Assembly: GCA_028023455.1 (NCBI GenBank) | Contig: JAQFVV010000022.1 | Span: 5,299,998 to 5,363,997 of the forward strand | From: Epiperipatus broadwayi | Taxonomy: Eukaryota; Onychophora; Udeonychophora; Euonychophora; Peripatidae | DNA length: 64,000 bases | Direction: 5' to 3' | Shown: positions 32,484 through 43,130 of the stretch, one piece after another | Layout: every line of letters begins with the position of its first letter | Numbering within the stretch: the stretch's first letter is position 1 | Notes under the pieces: generated by a model | What the model was told of the DNA's origin: nothing | The model's database searches: none | The model's input: only the letters and a program-made list of their open reading frames with translations | Translations under genes and position numbers: made by a program

Positions 32484-35400
32484 ATGTTCTGCAAAATTGC
32501 TGGCATTAATATTCGTGGCATCAACTCAATTGATAGAGTTCTAGCTATTAAAAACTGGCTCTCGCTCTGCTCCCCTCATATACTTCTTATGGGTGAAACT
32601 AAATATCACCATAAGACTGATCATAAAATATTATCTCTTCTCTCAGCTCTCGGATTTACTAGATTTTCCATAGGCCATTCTGCTTCAGGTGGAGTCGGTA
32701 TTCTTCTCAGCAAGTCAACACCACCAAACAGTTTTAGTATTCTATTCCTAGATGCCAATATTATTGTCATAGAAATAGACTATTGGGGTTATCCGATCAT
32801 CATAGCTTATATATATACAGCCAAAGACACCTCTCAATATCTAAAAATAATCCATATCCTAAATGCCATCAACGCTAACAGAGCCTCTCCTACTATTCTT
32901 CTGGGAGACTTTAACACTACATACAATGACTTCAACAAGAGATTTTTGCATCTAATAAATCGCAGATTAATGTGTGGAGAGGGTTTCTTCCCTCCTGAAG
33001 CCTACTCTTTCTATACTAAAACTAAAAAGTCCCTGATTGATTTGGTTTTCTACACCCCAGACCTCCATTTCAACCTTGATGCAGCCTTGGCCCCTGTTGC
33101 TTTCTCTGATCATATGGCTCTAATCTTACAACTTACACCTATTGCAATCCCTACACCCATTGATGGACCTGGTAAAACCATGTGCATGATCACCCAATCA
33201 AATATGACCGAAGCGATAGTGTCTGAGGCATACATCCTTTTCCAGAAAATAAACATCCTTTCCCTGCCTGCTGAGGAGGGCTGGTTTTCCTTCATTGGAA
33301 TACTTCAGTCCATATTAAATCACCACACCAGGAAAATCAAAGGACCTAATGGCCTTCTAAATGACCTAACAGACATTAATATACAACTTCAAGCATCACA
33401 GCAAAATTTCACAAATACAGAAAAAATTATCTTCCTTAAAAATCTCTACAAAATCAAGCAAAAGTCCCTTGCAGAATATATATCCATCAGAAGAGCCAAA
33501 TGTTTCTTAGCACAACAACACTGCTGGACGAGAGACTATCTCAGATGGGCACTGGGATACAATAAAAAACAAATCACTCCCTTATCCATTAATACTAATG
33601 GAACCAATCTTATTGGCTTTCCAATGATGCAGCACATCAGCAAACAATTCTGCCAATTAATGCAAAAAGATGGAGCTCCTCCTATAAACAGCTGGTTAGA
33701 TGCTGGTGACCCCGGCGAACATGGCATCATAGAAATCCAAATCAAAAAGAAGATAACATCTCTCCCTGACGGCGTTCATCCTGGCCTTCATGGCATCCCA
33801 AATTTCCTTCTCAAACACCTCAGTCAATTCACTGTGCCAATTATTAAAAAAATGATTGATCACCTAGCCTCCGGCAACAGAAACATAACAGATCTTTACC
33901 CAGTGGCACTCGTGCCTTTTATTAAAAAAGCAAAACCACTAAACGACATTAACAGTATCCGGCCAATTTCCATGACCCCATTGCTTATCAAGATAATTGA
34001 GTCAGTCATTAAAGATCAAATCCAAACTCAAATTCTTAGCCATATCTCATCAAACCAATACGGAAAAAAGGGATCATCAACCTCGCATGCCATGTCCAAT
34101 GTAATTGCACTGTTCAATTACATCAGAGGACATTGTAAATCAAAACCTATTGCTGTCCAGCTGGATGTTGCGGCAGCATTTGATTCAGTCCAGATAAACA
34201 TCCTTCTGGATATTCTGTTGGAATGCGACATTCCAGCTGGGATTGTACAGATGATCAGCAATCTGCTCAACAACAGAGAGATTTTTCTCTCTCTTGATGG
34301 CAAGATCACACCAGGTTTCAAGCCATACAAGTCGATCCCTCAAGGATCCCTGCTCAGTGCCCTCTTCTTCACAGCATACATCAACCCTCTTCTGATGGAT
34401 ATAGAAAAAAACCTCCCTGGAATTTTCCTTCCCTCTCTCAATAAAAGCTTCAATGTATTTGCATATATTGATGACATCATGGTTGTTCTTCCCACCATTA
34501 AATACCTTCCTAATCTCATGAACATATTAAACAGAAATACAGCGAAACTTGGCCTACAAATAAATTTTAACAAATCTTCCATCTGGAACATAATGTCTGG
34601 TAAACAAATTAACTCTCCCTTTTCTGCAAAACCCCAAAGATACCTAGGTTTTCCAATCTACAAAACTCCAACTGCAATGGCAAGAGAGATTCAAGATGCA
34701 ATCCTCCATTCAACTGAAGCCATCACCACTTCACTCTCTAGAGTATACCTTTCATTATATGGAAAGGTTGGCCTCCTCAACATGATCATAATGCCAAAAA
34801 TCTCATATTATCTTCCATTCGTTAAAATGTCTAAACAGTTTCAAAATAAAATTAACCGATTATGCACCAAACTTCTCTGGAGAGGAAGGACAGTTGCTAT
34901 TAGCTTGCGAGGTATCCAACGACCACGCAGTTTCAATGGACTGTCATTCCATTCAATACAAGCAATCATTTTACAGAAAACCCACAACCCTCTACATAAT
35001 CTGATCCTCTCCTGTGGATACTCTAACATTATTAAAAAAGTTACACTGACAGATCATCCTCCACCCTCTTCCAGTTCATGGATAGCATCCCTAATACAAC
35101 AACTACAACTTTATAACCCGATAACATCCTTTAACCTTAACCAAAAAATCATCTTATGGGAAGCATACAATATAATCAACTATAATCAACAACCCATTAA
35201 AACCAGCCTAAAAATAACCAACCAAAGACTCATTACACACTTCAAAAGATGGAGTCTGGAACCCAAATTCCTTGACTTCATCATTAAAATAAATCTTAAT
35301 GCGCTACCCACGAATTGGTTTCTTTATCACCGAAGAGGTTTTACCAGCATAGACCCTATATGTGGTCTGTGTGCTCGTGAAGATGAAACCATAGACCATA

Positions 35401-35711
35401 TTATACACCGGTGCCCAAGACTTAAAACTCTAAAAGATATAATTATAATCAATTCCAACATAAGACCTGATATGATTTTCTCACTCAAAAATGCCATTCA
35501 TAATGGGTTTTTTTCAATAATAAGGCTTTCTACCTTTGTCCTTTATTCCATATGGATAGTGAGATGCAAAAGTCTCATGGAATTACCCCCGCCACAAATC
35601 ATACCATTGTTCTATCAAACGCTCAAAAAAATCAAGAAACGTGACCAGCTCCTTGCCTCCAGTAAAGTCTTTGCTGACACCTGGTCTTTAATTGCTCTTT
35701 CCTTTTCCTGA
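32484..35711 (+). CDS. LINE ORF2: endonuclease-reverse transcriptase
   Basis: The 1075-residue product nicks the target and copies element RNA by target-primed reverse transcription. The N-terminal ~215 residues form the AP-type endonuclease: AGINIRGIN near the start, catalytic Glu38 in MGETK, GGVGILL, D142/N144 in LLGDFN, and S208-D209-H210. RT blocks follow: NSIRPISMTPLLIKIIESVI, LDVAAAFDSVQ (first catalytic Asp), IPQGSLLSALFF, and FAYIDDIM with D663 and D664. YIDD replaces the more usual YADD/FADD. A C-terminal knuckle CX2CX8HX4C spans residues 960-977. No RNase H is seen. It starts 6 nt after the ORF1 stop, in the same frame. A related decayed copy lies at 17400-20256 (-). Confidence 0.9.
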   Translation: MFCKIAGINIRGINSIDRVLAIKNWLSLCSPHILLMGETKYHHKTDHKILSLLSALGFTRFSIGHSASGGVGILLSKSTPPNSFSILFLDANIIVIEIDYWGYPIIIAYIYTAKDTSQYLKIIHILNAINANRASPTILLGDFNTTYNDFNKRFLHLINRRLMCGEGFFPPEAYSFYTKTKKSLIDLVFYTPDLHFNLDAALAPVAFSDHMALILQLTPIAIPTPIDGPGKTMCMITQSNMTEAIVSEAYILFQKINILSLPAEEGWFSFIGILQSILNHHTRKIKGPNGLLNDLTDINIQLQASQQNFTNTEKIIFLKNLYKIKQKSLAEYISIRRAKCFLAQQHCWTRDYLRWALGYNKKQITPLSINTNGTNLIGFPMMQHISKQFCQLMQKDGAPPINSWLDAGDPGEHGIIEIQIKKKITSLPDGVHPGLHGIPNFLLKHLSQFTVPIIKKMIDHLASGNRNITDLYPVALVPFIKKAKPLNDINSIRPISMTPLLIKIIESVIKDQIQTQILSHISSNQYGKKGSSTSHAMSNVIALFNYIRGHCKSKPIAVQLDVAAAFDSVQINILLDILLECDIPAGIVQMISNLLNNREIFLSLDGKITPGFKPYKSIPQGSLLSALFFTAYINPLLMDIEKNLPGIFLPSLNKSFNVFAYIDDIMVVLPTIKYLPNLMNILNRNTAKLGLQINFNKSSIWNIMSGKQINSPFSAKPQRYLGFPIYKTPTAMAREIQDAILHSTEAITTSLSRVYLSLYGKVGLLNMIIMPKISYYLPFVKMSKQFQNKINRLCTKLLWRGRTVAISLRGIQRPRSFNGLSFHSIQAIILQKTHNPLHNLILSCGYSNIIKKVTLTDHPPPSSSSWIASLIQQLQLYNPITSFNLNQKIILWEAYNIINYNQQPIKTSLKITNQRLITHFKRWSLEPKFLDFIIKINLNALPTNWFLYHRRGFTSIDPICGLCAREDETIDHIIHRCPRLKTLKDIIIINSNIRPDMIFSLKNAIHNGFFSIIRLSTFVLYSIWIVRCKSLMELPPPQIIPLFYQTLKKIKKRDQLLASSKVFADTWSLIALSFS

Positions 35712-35986
35712 TTATCAATTCCCACTTACCCAGCATTATAGAATAGTCATTTATAAAAGAAAATATTCATGTTTATATTAAAAATGCTAATACCATTAAA
35801 CAAGTTCTTTGAATCTCTTCACTATACCTAACCACATAAGAGTATAACATTGTGCTCTCATAACATAATCTAGCCAGATGACATATAGAACATTATATAA
35901 TCATATTATTGTACAATTTATTCATTTATTTATCCTTTATTAGTATGTAATCACTATTTATGGTTAATAAAATTTTTATTGAAATG
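35712..35986 (+). other. LINE 3' UTR and tail
   Basis: This is AT-rich, noncoding, and contains AATAAA-like motifs, including GGTTAATAAAATTTTTATTG at 35962-35981, just before the second TSD. No long poly(A) is present. The tail is A/T-rich and merges with the A-rich TSD, so the precise 3' end is uncertain by a few bases. Confidence 0.6.
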
Positions 35987-36000
35987 AAATAAAATAACCA
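35987..36000. repeat. 14-bp target-site duplication, right copy
   Basis: Identical to 29675-29688. The sequences beyond each copy differ, as expected for a true TSD. Confidence 0.8.
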
Positions 36001-36984
36001 AGTTGTATAAACAAAGACTTAACTTATTTTGTACTAAATTCTTTAATAAATTCCTATAATATTGTCATTTAAATAAGCTTAGTTTGTCATCACTCCCAAT
36101 CTCTAAGGTTAATTACTCTATTTGTTTATAATATTTATTTGATGTAAATTCACTTCTTTATAATGTTGCCATAAAGAATTATCATTATTACGGTTCAAAC
36201 CATTAATAATCGATCAAATCATATCTGTATCATTCGGCAATTGTCAGAATCCATTAAATCATTGATTTTTCATATAAACCCTTTTATTATTTTGAGTCTT
36301 TATGTGAACCATGACCTCCAGCTGGGACAGAATAAAACCAAGCACTGCTAGTGTCATCACAAACGTTATCCATTAGTCAGAGGGGCAATAGGCAAATTAG
36401 GATTCATCCTTGTCCTGACATATGTATCATGTGCATGGTTGGATTCAAGGTACTTTTGCTTGGATTATTGGTCTTGTTGAACGAATACATGATTTTGACC
36501 GGCACAGAGGCTACATTTTTTTGGTCAATATTAGTTAAACTTTATGATGTAGTTATTAGATGCTTTATCACTAGTATTTCTTTTATACTTTCACATAAGC
36601 AGTAGCAAGTGATTTACTCTCTTGATGCTAATATCAGTACTAAATATAAAAAACCAAACAGAGACAGAATCTGATTAAAATTGATAATGTAGACATATAA
36701 ATAAATCATAATTCTTGTTAAAATATTAATTACAGCATTCTATCCAACAGTCAAGATATTCATCGCAGATTAGAACTGGACAGAATTGTAATAACAAATT
36801 TGGAAAAGTATTTTTATATGTAAAGGTATATTTTTAAAAGTAAAAATTGTCCAGATTATGCTATTTTCTGTAATTCTCAGTGGATATAAAAGATAGAAAA
36901 AAGTAATAATAAAATATTGTCAACAGTATTCTATCAAATGGACTGGTCCAGAGAATAGTCACATTATCCATTCATCCATTTTTC
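36001..36984. other. Intergenic sequence
   Basis: The 84-codon ORF at 36351-36605 has no recognisable motif. A slightly GC-richer patch at 36305-36520 may be a remnant of an old insertion. No gene can be supported. Confidence 0.45.
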
Positions 36985-37573
36985 TATTCCATTCTCTTCA
37001 CTGCCCAATACTTCTTTCACATAACCCTTCCCATATCTTATATCATCCAACAATGTCAATCTTTTCCATCCTTTCTTCATACTTCTGCTCACTATTTCCT
37101 CCAAAACATCTTTCAGTAAATTATAATTTCTTCTTAATATAAGTCCAATCCAGTTTCTCTCTATCTGATTTTCTCAAACAATCTTTTTTTTTCATTTACT
37201 GTTTCCATTCTTTTTCATTTGTTATTTTAATCATCCAATTGATTTTTTCCATTCTTCTCCATGTCAACATTTTAAAGGCTTCTAATCTCTTTCCAATTTT
37301 ATTACTCATTGACCATGTTTCACAACCAATACATTAGTACATTCCACACATAACATTTAATTAATCTTATCCATAATTATCTCTTCAAAGGTTCACAAAA
37401 TATTTTTTTCTCTTAATAAATGTTTTCTTTTCCAGTGCAATTCTTCTTTTAACTATATCTTCACTTCTTTCATATTCACTCAACCACCTATCCAAATATC
37501 TAAATCCATTTACCTGTTGAACTATGAATCTTCTCAACATTAATCTTCATTTTATATTTCATACAGACTTCCA
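36985..37573 (-). pseudogene. LINE endonuclease-RT, C-terminal part (decayed)
   Basis: Read on the minus strand, the segment encodes a degraded version of the region after the RT thumb. CETWSMSNKIGKRLEAFKML and WRRMEKINWMIKITNEKEW are followed by a basic stretch and the VG.YKIWEG-like tail, with several stops and frameshifts. This matches the C-terminal block of the common metazoan endonuclease-RT LINEs. The RT palm of the same copy lies further up at 39827-40345. The two parts were separated by the insertion at 37591-39808. Confidence 0.7.
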
Positions 37574-37590
37574 TTGTTTAATATATTTTG
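37574..37590. repeat. 17-bp target-site duplication, left copy
   Basis: TTGTTTAATATATTTTG matches TTGTTTAACATATTTTG near 39810-39826 with one mismatch. The two bracket the unidentified insertion. Confidence 0.65.
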
Positions 37591-39808
37591 CTTTCAAAAG
37601 TAACCTTTATTAGTAAAAAGATTACAAAAATTTTGGGGTACACTTACCCATTGAAAATTACAAAGTGTTCAATGTAACAAACAAGGTAAAACAATTATTG
37701 ATTATATAAAGTACATATGCTTGATAACAATTATACCCATAAAAAGGTTGCTATAATGTTGATTAATGTGTATCTGAACATGAGTATCAATACATGGATC
37801 TACATGGCCCAGCCACTGAGAAGCTATCCATCACCCAATGATCCCACCCCTGGCACCCTGAAGCGAAGACCCAAATGCTTCAGCTGAATAGGTGGACAAG
37901 TCCAGCATTGCGCCAACCACCACAACAGGCAGCGAAGTCCAAGGCTCAAGTCTATTAAACAATAAATTCTTGACACAGCTGAGCCATGTCAAGACCATTC
38001 TAGATACCTCTGTCTTCCAATTAACAATCCAAATGTGCAGGGACCACATTCAGTCTACCTGCCCAGAATTGGAAAGCCAACTAAGAAAAACTAACACGTA
38101 GTGAGCACAGATCTACACTGCACAAAACCAACCTATCAAGGGAGCACAGCAGCCGACCAGAGCAGGAATGGTGCCAAGAGTTTGACCAGGTACCCTCCCA
38201 GCAGGTTTTCCAGGTAGTGGCAATAATTGTCAACAGCCTGCTAACAACTGCCACCACCCCCGAGGAAGAAATGAGGAGTGCAGACCCATGCCCACAAAAT
38301 TATTGCAGCAAAGACTCTAAGTTACAAAAATTGGTGGTGGCCCAAATCAGACCAATTGCCCTACAGATGCTCTAATTGTAAAGTTAACTAAGGAAAAAAG
38401 ATAATGAGCTCAAATCAACACTGTCCTAATAAATAATCCATCAAGGGGGTGCAGCAGCCTCTCAGGGCAAAGTTCAATGGAGGGCAGTGACCTTTACCCA
38501 CCCAGCAGGTACCTCTGGGCTTGGAAATGATCACCGACCACCTCACAAATATATCAAGCCCCTCATGACCACCACTACCACACCTGAAGAAAAGAATAGG
38601 AGTGCAACAGTTGGATTCATTGTAGTCTGTAATCAAGCCAGATTTACTTGTACACCATGAATACACACCATTTGTCCATATCACCTTGCACACTGAGGTC
38701 AATAGAGCTGAAAGTGTGTTTGTAATCATTATTAACCTCCTGTGTCTGCAAATGTTCACAATACCTGTTCAATCCACCCAAGTATAAAGTCCTTCAGGGT
38801 TCACTATGGTTCTTATTTGTTGATACTAATTGTATTCTGCTTCTTTGGATTGAATTCTAGGTCTTGATTAGGAATCAAGGATTTGGTTGTGTAATCTGAA
38901 AGTTTGTTTTTGAAATAATTAAAAGAGGATAAATCATTTGTAGCTTCAATGTCTCTGTTTAGGTCTAAAACATCATTTGTACTAATTTTGCCTTTAAATT
39001 ATTGTTTTTTGCTGAGGAATCATTTCATTGTAATTCTGTGTTGATTTGAAATTTTTACTTTTTTAATTTTTGTGGTGCCCCAATCACACCGGAAATGGGC
39101 TAGATTCTGTTGTGATCATCAGAGAAACTTGATTTTTATGCAGGAAGATAGCTTAAGTCATAATCTACAATGTTCAATTCTAAAATTGGGATCGAATTAA
39201 AATTCAAAATAATTTATTCGATCTGTTCAACGCAACGATATCATAACTTTATTCCTATGAACAATTTAACACTAGGATTTCTTTCTTTCTAGTTTTATGA
39301 TTAATTTTTGTGTTTATAATGTTCCTTAGGCTGTTTTCTGTCTTCCCTGACTGGTTTTTAGCCATAGAAACTTGATTAACATTATTAATATCTTATGCAA
39401 AGATAAAGTTCTTAAAACTATTTTTGTTAACATTTTTATTTTCAACATTTTCAATGAAATTTAATATCCAAATGTTTTCTCTTTTTATTCTATCAATAAA
39501 ATTAGGATTTCTAGTGTCTCCAGTCTTTTTAGAATTATTTGGTTTCATTTAAAACTATTTTTCAAATATTTATGTTACTCTAATGACAGCTGTTTGCATA
39601 AAATGGAACGATAGGTGATTTCAATTATTCTTGAATGAAAACTGCTTTAAAAATTTTTGTAGAAATGAAAAAGCAATAAATTAAATATTCACTTACATCT
39701 TAGTAAACTTTTCTTCTATGAATTCAAAACTAGACTATAATTTTTGGTGAATAAAACTGGGAGCCTGTAACAGTGTGAACTGGAGTCCCAGGCTCCCTCT
39801 AGTGGACT
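37591..39808. mobile_element. Unidentified 2.2-kb insertion with 17-bp TSD
   Basis: This insertion splits a minus-strand LINE and is bounded by a 17-bp direct repeat with one mismatch. One end starts CTTTCAAAAGTAACCTTTAT. The other ends with a GC-rich 9-bp inverted repeat (GGGAGCCTG...CAGGCTCCC) and CTCTAGTGGACT. Its left half holds about three diverged 300-bp GC-richer units; the right half is A/T-rich. The longest ORF is about 114 codons and shows no domain I recognise. The long TSD favours a target-primed retroelement (nonautonomous LINE or composite SINE), with the T-rich left end as a possible reversed tail. Confidence 0.6.
37787..38760. repeat. Three diverged ~300-bp tandem units
   Basis: Units at about 37787-38097, 38098-38400 and 38401-38760 share an order of motifs: ATCAAGGG.G with CAGCAGCC, CCCAGCAGGT, a CCACCAC-type block followed by GAAGAAA and AGGAGTGCA, and ends with AACTAAG.AAAA. 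The third unit ends differently. The ORF at 38415-38759 (-) lies in unit 3 without a homologous frame in unit 2. Confidence 0.6.
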
Positions 39809-39826
39809 TTTGTTTAACATATTTTG
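39809..39826. repeat. 17-bp target-site duplication, right copy
   Basis: One mismatch (C for T) against the left copy at 37574-37590. The decayed LINE resumes immediately after it. Confidence 0.65.
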
Positions 39827-40345
39827 AAGACACTTTTCATCCTTAGCGATAAGAGCCCTATCATCTGCAAATCGTATACAATTTATTAATCTATCTCCAA
39901 CATTTGCTTCTCCACAGTCTAAATAATTATTTAGTAGGTTTTTTTAAATAAATATTAAAAATAACAGGTGATGTACTGCATCCTTGCCTAACTCCACTTA
40001 CTATATTCAATTCATCAGTCTCTTTATTCTCCAATTTAATTCTTATCCTTTGTCCAGTATACATATTTTAAATCAATCTTCTTTCTTTCCAAAATACTCA
40101 TCTATCTTATGGTCATAAGTTTATTTCAGACTATTCTATCAAATGCTTTTTGCAAATCCACAAAACATATACCAATTCCTTTATCTTTTTCAATATATCT
40201 CTCTGTAATTGTTCTAACAACACCAATAGTATCTCTTGTACTTTTACCTTTCGAAAAGTAAACTGTTCTTCTCCAGTATAATCTTCTACTTTACCATAAA
40301 TTATTTGAGTTAAAATCCTCAATAACATTTTAGAGGCATGAGATA
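39827..40345 (-). pseudogene. LINE reverse-transcriptase palm (decayed)
   Basis: The minus-strand translation in mixed frames shows EDYTGEEQFTFRK (the usual EEQ.GFR block), STRDTI, TERYIEKDKGIGICFVDLQK followed by AFD, GQRIRIKLENKETDELNIVS, then GVRQGC with SPVIFNIYL, and NKLYTICR where the FADD box should be. These are the ordered RT motifs of a LINE, with frameshifts between them. It is the upstream part of the C-terminal fragment at 36985-37573. Confidence 0.75.
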
Positions 40346-40390
40346 ATAATAAAATATATATTGATGAAATTGAAAATATATTCAGAAATA

Positions 40391-40790
40391 ATAATGAATA
40401 AGAGACTTGGACACTAAACAGAAGAGCAATACAGAGACTTCAGAGCACTCAATGAAGTATAAAGAGGTTCATATTAAGAGTAACAGGAAGAATTGAAAAC
40501 AAAATGCATGAGTGGGAGAAAAAATAGGTGTTAGTAACATCATTGAATGAATTAAGAGTAAGTGGAATTGGGTTGGACATACTGTTAGAAGAGATAATAA
40601 TAGATGGACTTAAACTGGCTTCCAAGAGACTGTAAAAGACCTAGAAAGAGACCACTTATAAGATGACTGGATGAAAGAAAGTGTTCTGGAGTCATGTGGA
40701 GAAGAGAGGCTAAAGATAAATTGAACTTGAAGAGACCATTCTTCAGTGGATAATGGTTGAAAATGATGATGGTGGTGGTGATGATGATGA
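40391..40790 (+). pseudogene. 3' fragment of an endonuclease-RT LINE
   Basis: This matches the last ~400 bp of the better copy at 46431-47700 at nucleotide level: GAGACTTGGACACTAA.AGA, GCAATACAGAGACTTCAGA, TTGGACATA.TG.TAGAAGAG, GTAAAAGACC.AGAAAGAG and CATGTGGAGAAGAGAGGCTA. It ends at the same place, followed by a (GGT/GAT)n run. 5'-truncated and decayed. Confidence 0.8.
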
Positions 40791-41049
40791 AGTGTAAAGC
40801 TTTATTTAAAACACAATGACTAAATGAAAATTATCTCATTATGGTTATATAATAAGATTTAAATTGTTACCAAACACTTTCTGCTCAGAAGGATTTATAG
40901 TTATGAGAGAAGAAAAATATCAATGAGATATGTATAATCCATCAATCATAATAATGAATGTATTATAGATTATCTCCAAAAGCAAACAGATGATACCTTC
41001 TGTGAAAATATTTATATAATCACAAAAAATGAATGTTGATATGATATCA

Positions 41050-41155
41050 CTTAATAATAATAAGAGTACTACTACTAATAATAATAGTGACAACAACAAC
41101 AATAATAATAATAGTAATAAAGAAAAGTGTTAATAATAATATTAATAATAATAAA
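41050..41155. repeat. (AAT)n/(ACT)n/(AAC)n microsatellite
   Basis: Imperfect trinucleotide runs alternate between AAT, ACT and AAC units. No coding role is evident; the overlapping minus-strand leucine-rich ORF (40920-41102) is a product of the repeat. Confidence 0.85.
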
Positions 41156-41499
41156 AGCATTCCTCAGACATTGGGTAACAATACAATCAATATCCTGGGG
41201 GGAAAAATTGATTTCATATAAAATAGCTAAAAATATTAAAGTTTGGTATTAAAATTTATAAATAGTTTTATTATAAAGTGTAAAAATGTCTTGTTAGAAA
41301 TTTAATTTTTTGATTGATTGTTTAGGGCTTACATCTGTTTATATCTAAACATATCAACATCATATTATTAATTCTTTCACATCACAAAATTTCCTTTATA
41401 TGCTTTCATATAAAAATTATGATTAATTAAATTCACTATTAAATTAAAATAATCAAATTATATTTTTTTTGGAAGTAAGTGATGATTCACAGGAAGTTT

Positions 41500-41600
41500 A
41501 AGTATCAAAAATGACAACTGATTTACAATACATCTTGGATTCTAGGATCTTATACTGTAACCTATTCTAAACCACCCAGGGAAAATTCATCATTAATAAT
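41500..41600 (-). mobile_element. tRNA-derived SINE family 3, copy 1
   Basis: On the minus strand: TGGTTTAGAATAGGTTACAG (degraded A-box region), GATCCTAGAATCCAAGATG, a degraded B-box region GTATTGTAAATC, then TGATACTTAAACTTCC. The same order is in the copies near 41940-42010 and 53390-53480. Old and diverged. Confidence 0.5.
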
Positions 41601-41924
41601 TCATAACAAAAGTGCAATGTCTAATGTAAATATATATGTATTCAAATTTAAATAAGATTCTATTAAAAATTTTCTTCAACTTTCTAAAATTCAAACTAAA
41701 TCACAAAGATGGATAACTTCATTTATTTAGTTTTAAAAAATGTTCCAAATCTAGTATCTCTTATAACACAATCAGGAAATTGAAAAAAGGTTCCATTATT
41801 TCAATATAATTAAATTATATCTGCTGTTCAAGAGTCAAAATGGTTAGCTCTAATATTTTATAAAGTTCTTTTACATAACTGCTTAGGTATAATAATCAAA
41901 TTGTTTTATATCTTGGAAATTCAT

Positions 41925-42025
41925 AAAAAGTTTGAAGTATCAAAAGTGATAGATTGAATTGCAAACCATGGATCTTAAGCTTTAGAATCCACTGCTCCAT
42001 TAATGCACTAAACCATGTAGATGAC
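41925..42025 (-). mobile_element. tRNA-derived SINE family 3, copy 2
   Basis: On the minus strand: A-box-like CATGGTTTAGTGCATTAATG (about 42018-41999), GAGCAGTGGATTCTA, then B-box-like ATGGTTTGCAATTC (about 41969-41956) and TTTTGATACTTCAAAC. The spacing suits a tRNA-like promoter. The best of the three copies. Confidence 0.55.
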
Positions 42026-42985
42026 TGCTTAGGGATTTAGATTATTGAGGCTCTATTATCAGGTGAAATTCTGTCATGAAAATCAGTAGATATAAAATTC
42101 CATTTTCTAATTACTGCTTTTTTTTTATTTTCAATGAAGGTAGATTAGATTGAAATATGTTGAAATGCCTTTTTGATATTTTTTTTTGTAAAGAATGTTA
42201 TATCAACACACAAAAAATACAAAAGATATTCATATAATTATGGTTCAGAAGGATTTCTTTTTATTACTTTCAATATAGTTTTCATTCTTAGATGAAACCA
42301 CTAATAAAAATATGAGAGCATTTCAAAGTCAATATATTTTAAATAAAATAGATTTAACCCCCCCCCCCGATCTGATGACCACATTGAATTATTTATCAAA
42401 CTGAATACCTTTAATATTTTCTTATTAAAATTCGTATATATCATGTAAGAATTTTATAAAATATTAGATCTATCAATCTAAGCACATTGTTGTTATAGAT
42501 AATATATAAACTGTTAAAATATCTTTTATTAAATATTTGCCAATGGAAGTATTGTAAACGCCATAAAAATAATTTGCTTTTATATAAATGCATTTGTAAT
42601 TTATTTCAGTGTTGATATAAACTTGATAAAAAACCTTGAGTGTTTTGCTGAACTGCTTACATTTAGTTTATTTCTCAATATAATCATTCCTTACTTTTGA
42701 TAAATTTATAAATATCTTCAAATTTATTTTGCCAAAATGTCAATGCACATTGGTTCTCTAAAGTAAGTTTCCATACAGGAGCTATAAAAAGTGCAATATT
42801 TTTGTTTGGTATATATATATTGTGACGACCACGTAAAGTTGTCGACACACATATATATTTATTAATAAAATTAGAAAGTAGTAAAGGTGAAATAAATTAT
42901 CTAATAAATTTTTTTTAAAAAAAAAAGAAAGGAAAAGGAAAAATTGAAATTCTAATGTCAAATTACTGTGGATTTTGTAATAGTA

Positions 42986-43130
42986 AGAGAAGGGGAGGGG
43001 GGCTGCATATATAAAGAAATGCGTCTCTTTCTCTCTTATAAGTCAAATGCTAGAAATTATTTTTGTTTATTGTGGGAGAGGGGAAGTGGATGCATAAAAA
43101 AAAATGCGTTTCTTCCCTCTTTTAAAAAAT
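42986..43130. repeat. Two diverged hairpin-forming purine/pyrimidine repeats
   Basis: Segments at 42986-43045 and 43074-43127 each consist of a G/A-rich run (AGAGAAGGGGAGG; GGAGAGGGGAAGTGG), then GCAT, an A/T spacer with ATGCG, then a T/C-rich run able to pair back. They look like a ~90-bp duplication in which each unit can fold. Confidence 0.5.

Larger units (their letters stand above)
29689..35986 (+). mobile_element. Apparently full-length two-ORF LINE with perfect TSD
   Basis: The order is: perfect 14-bp TSD, GC-richer 5' UTR (29689-29831), intact ORF1 (881 aa), intact ORF2 (1075 aa), 3' UTR of about 275 bp ending in an A-rich tail, second TSD. No frameshift or premature stop interrupts either ORF, which is striking next to the decayed relatives in this window. 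ORF2 has an AP-type endonuclease, RT and a C-terminal CCHC but no RNase H that I can see. The ORF1 knuckles and C-terminal CCHC suggest a Jockey/CR1/I-like or Tx1-like lineage; the clade is undetermined. A recent and perhaps still mobile insertion is the simplest reading. Confidence 0.85.

Noticed and set aside
32269-32544. 91-codon ORF overlapping the ORF1/ORF2 junction
   Set aside because: Shadow frame of the LINE coding region with no independent motif.
33110-35029. Several 60-83 codon minus-strand ORFs under ORF2
   Set aside because: Antisense shadows of ORF2; no motif and no reason to expect translation.
40920-41102. Leucine-rich minus-strand ORF resembling a membrane segment
   Set aside because: Translation of the (AAT)n/(ACT)n microsatellite.
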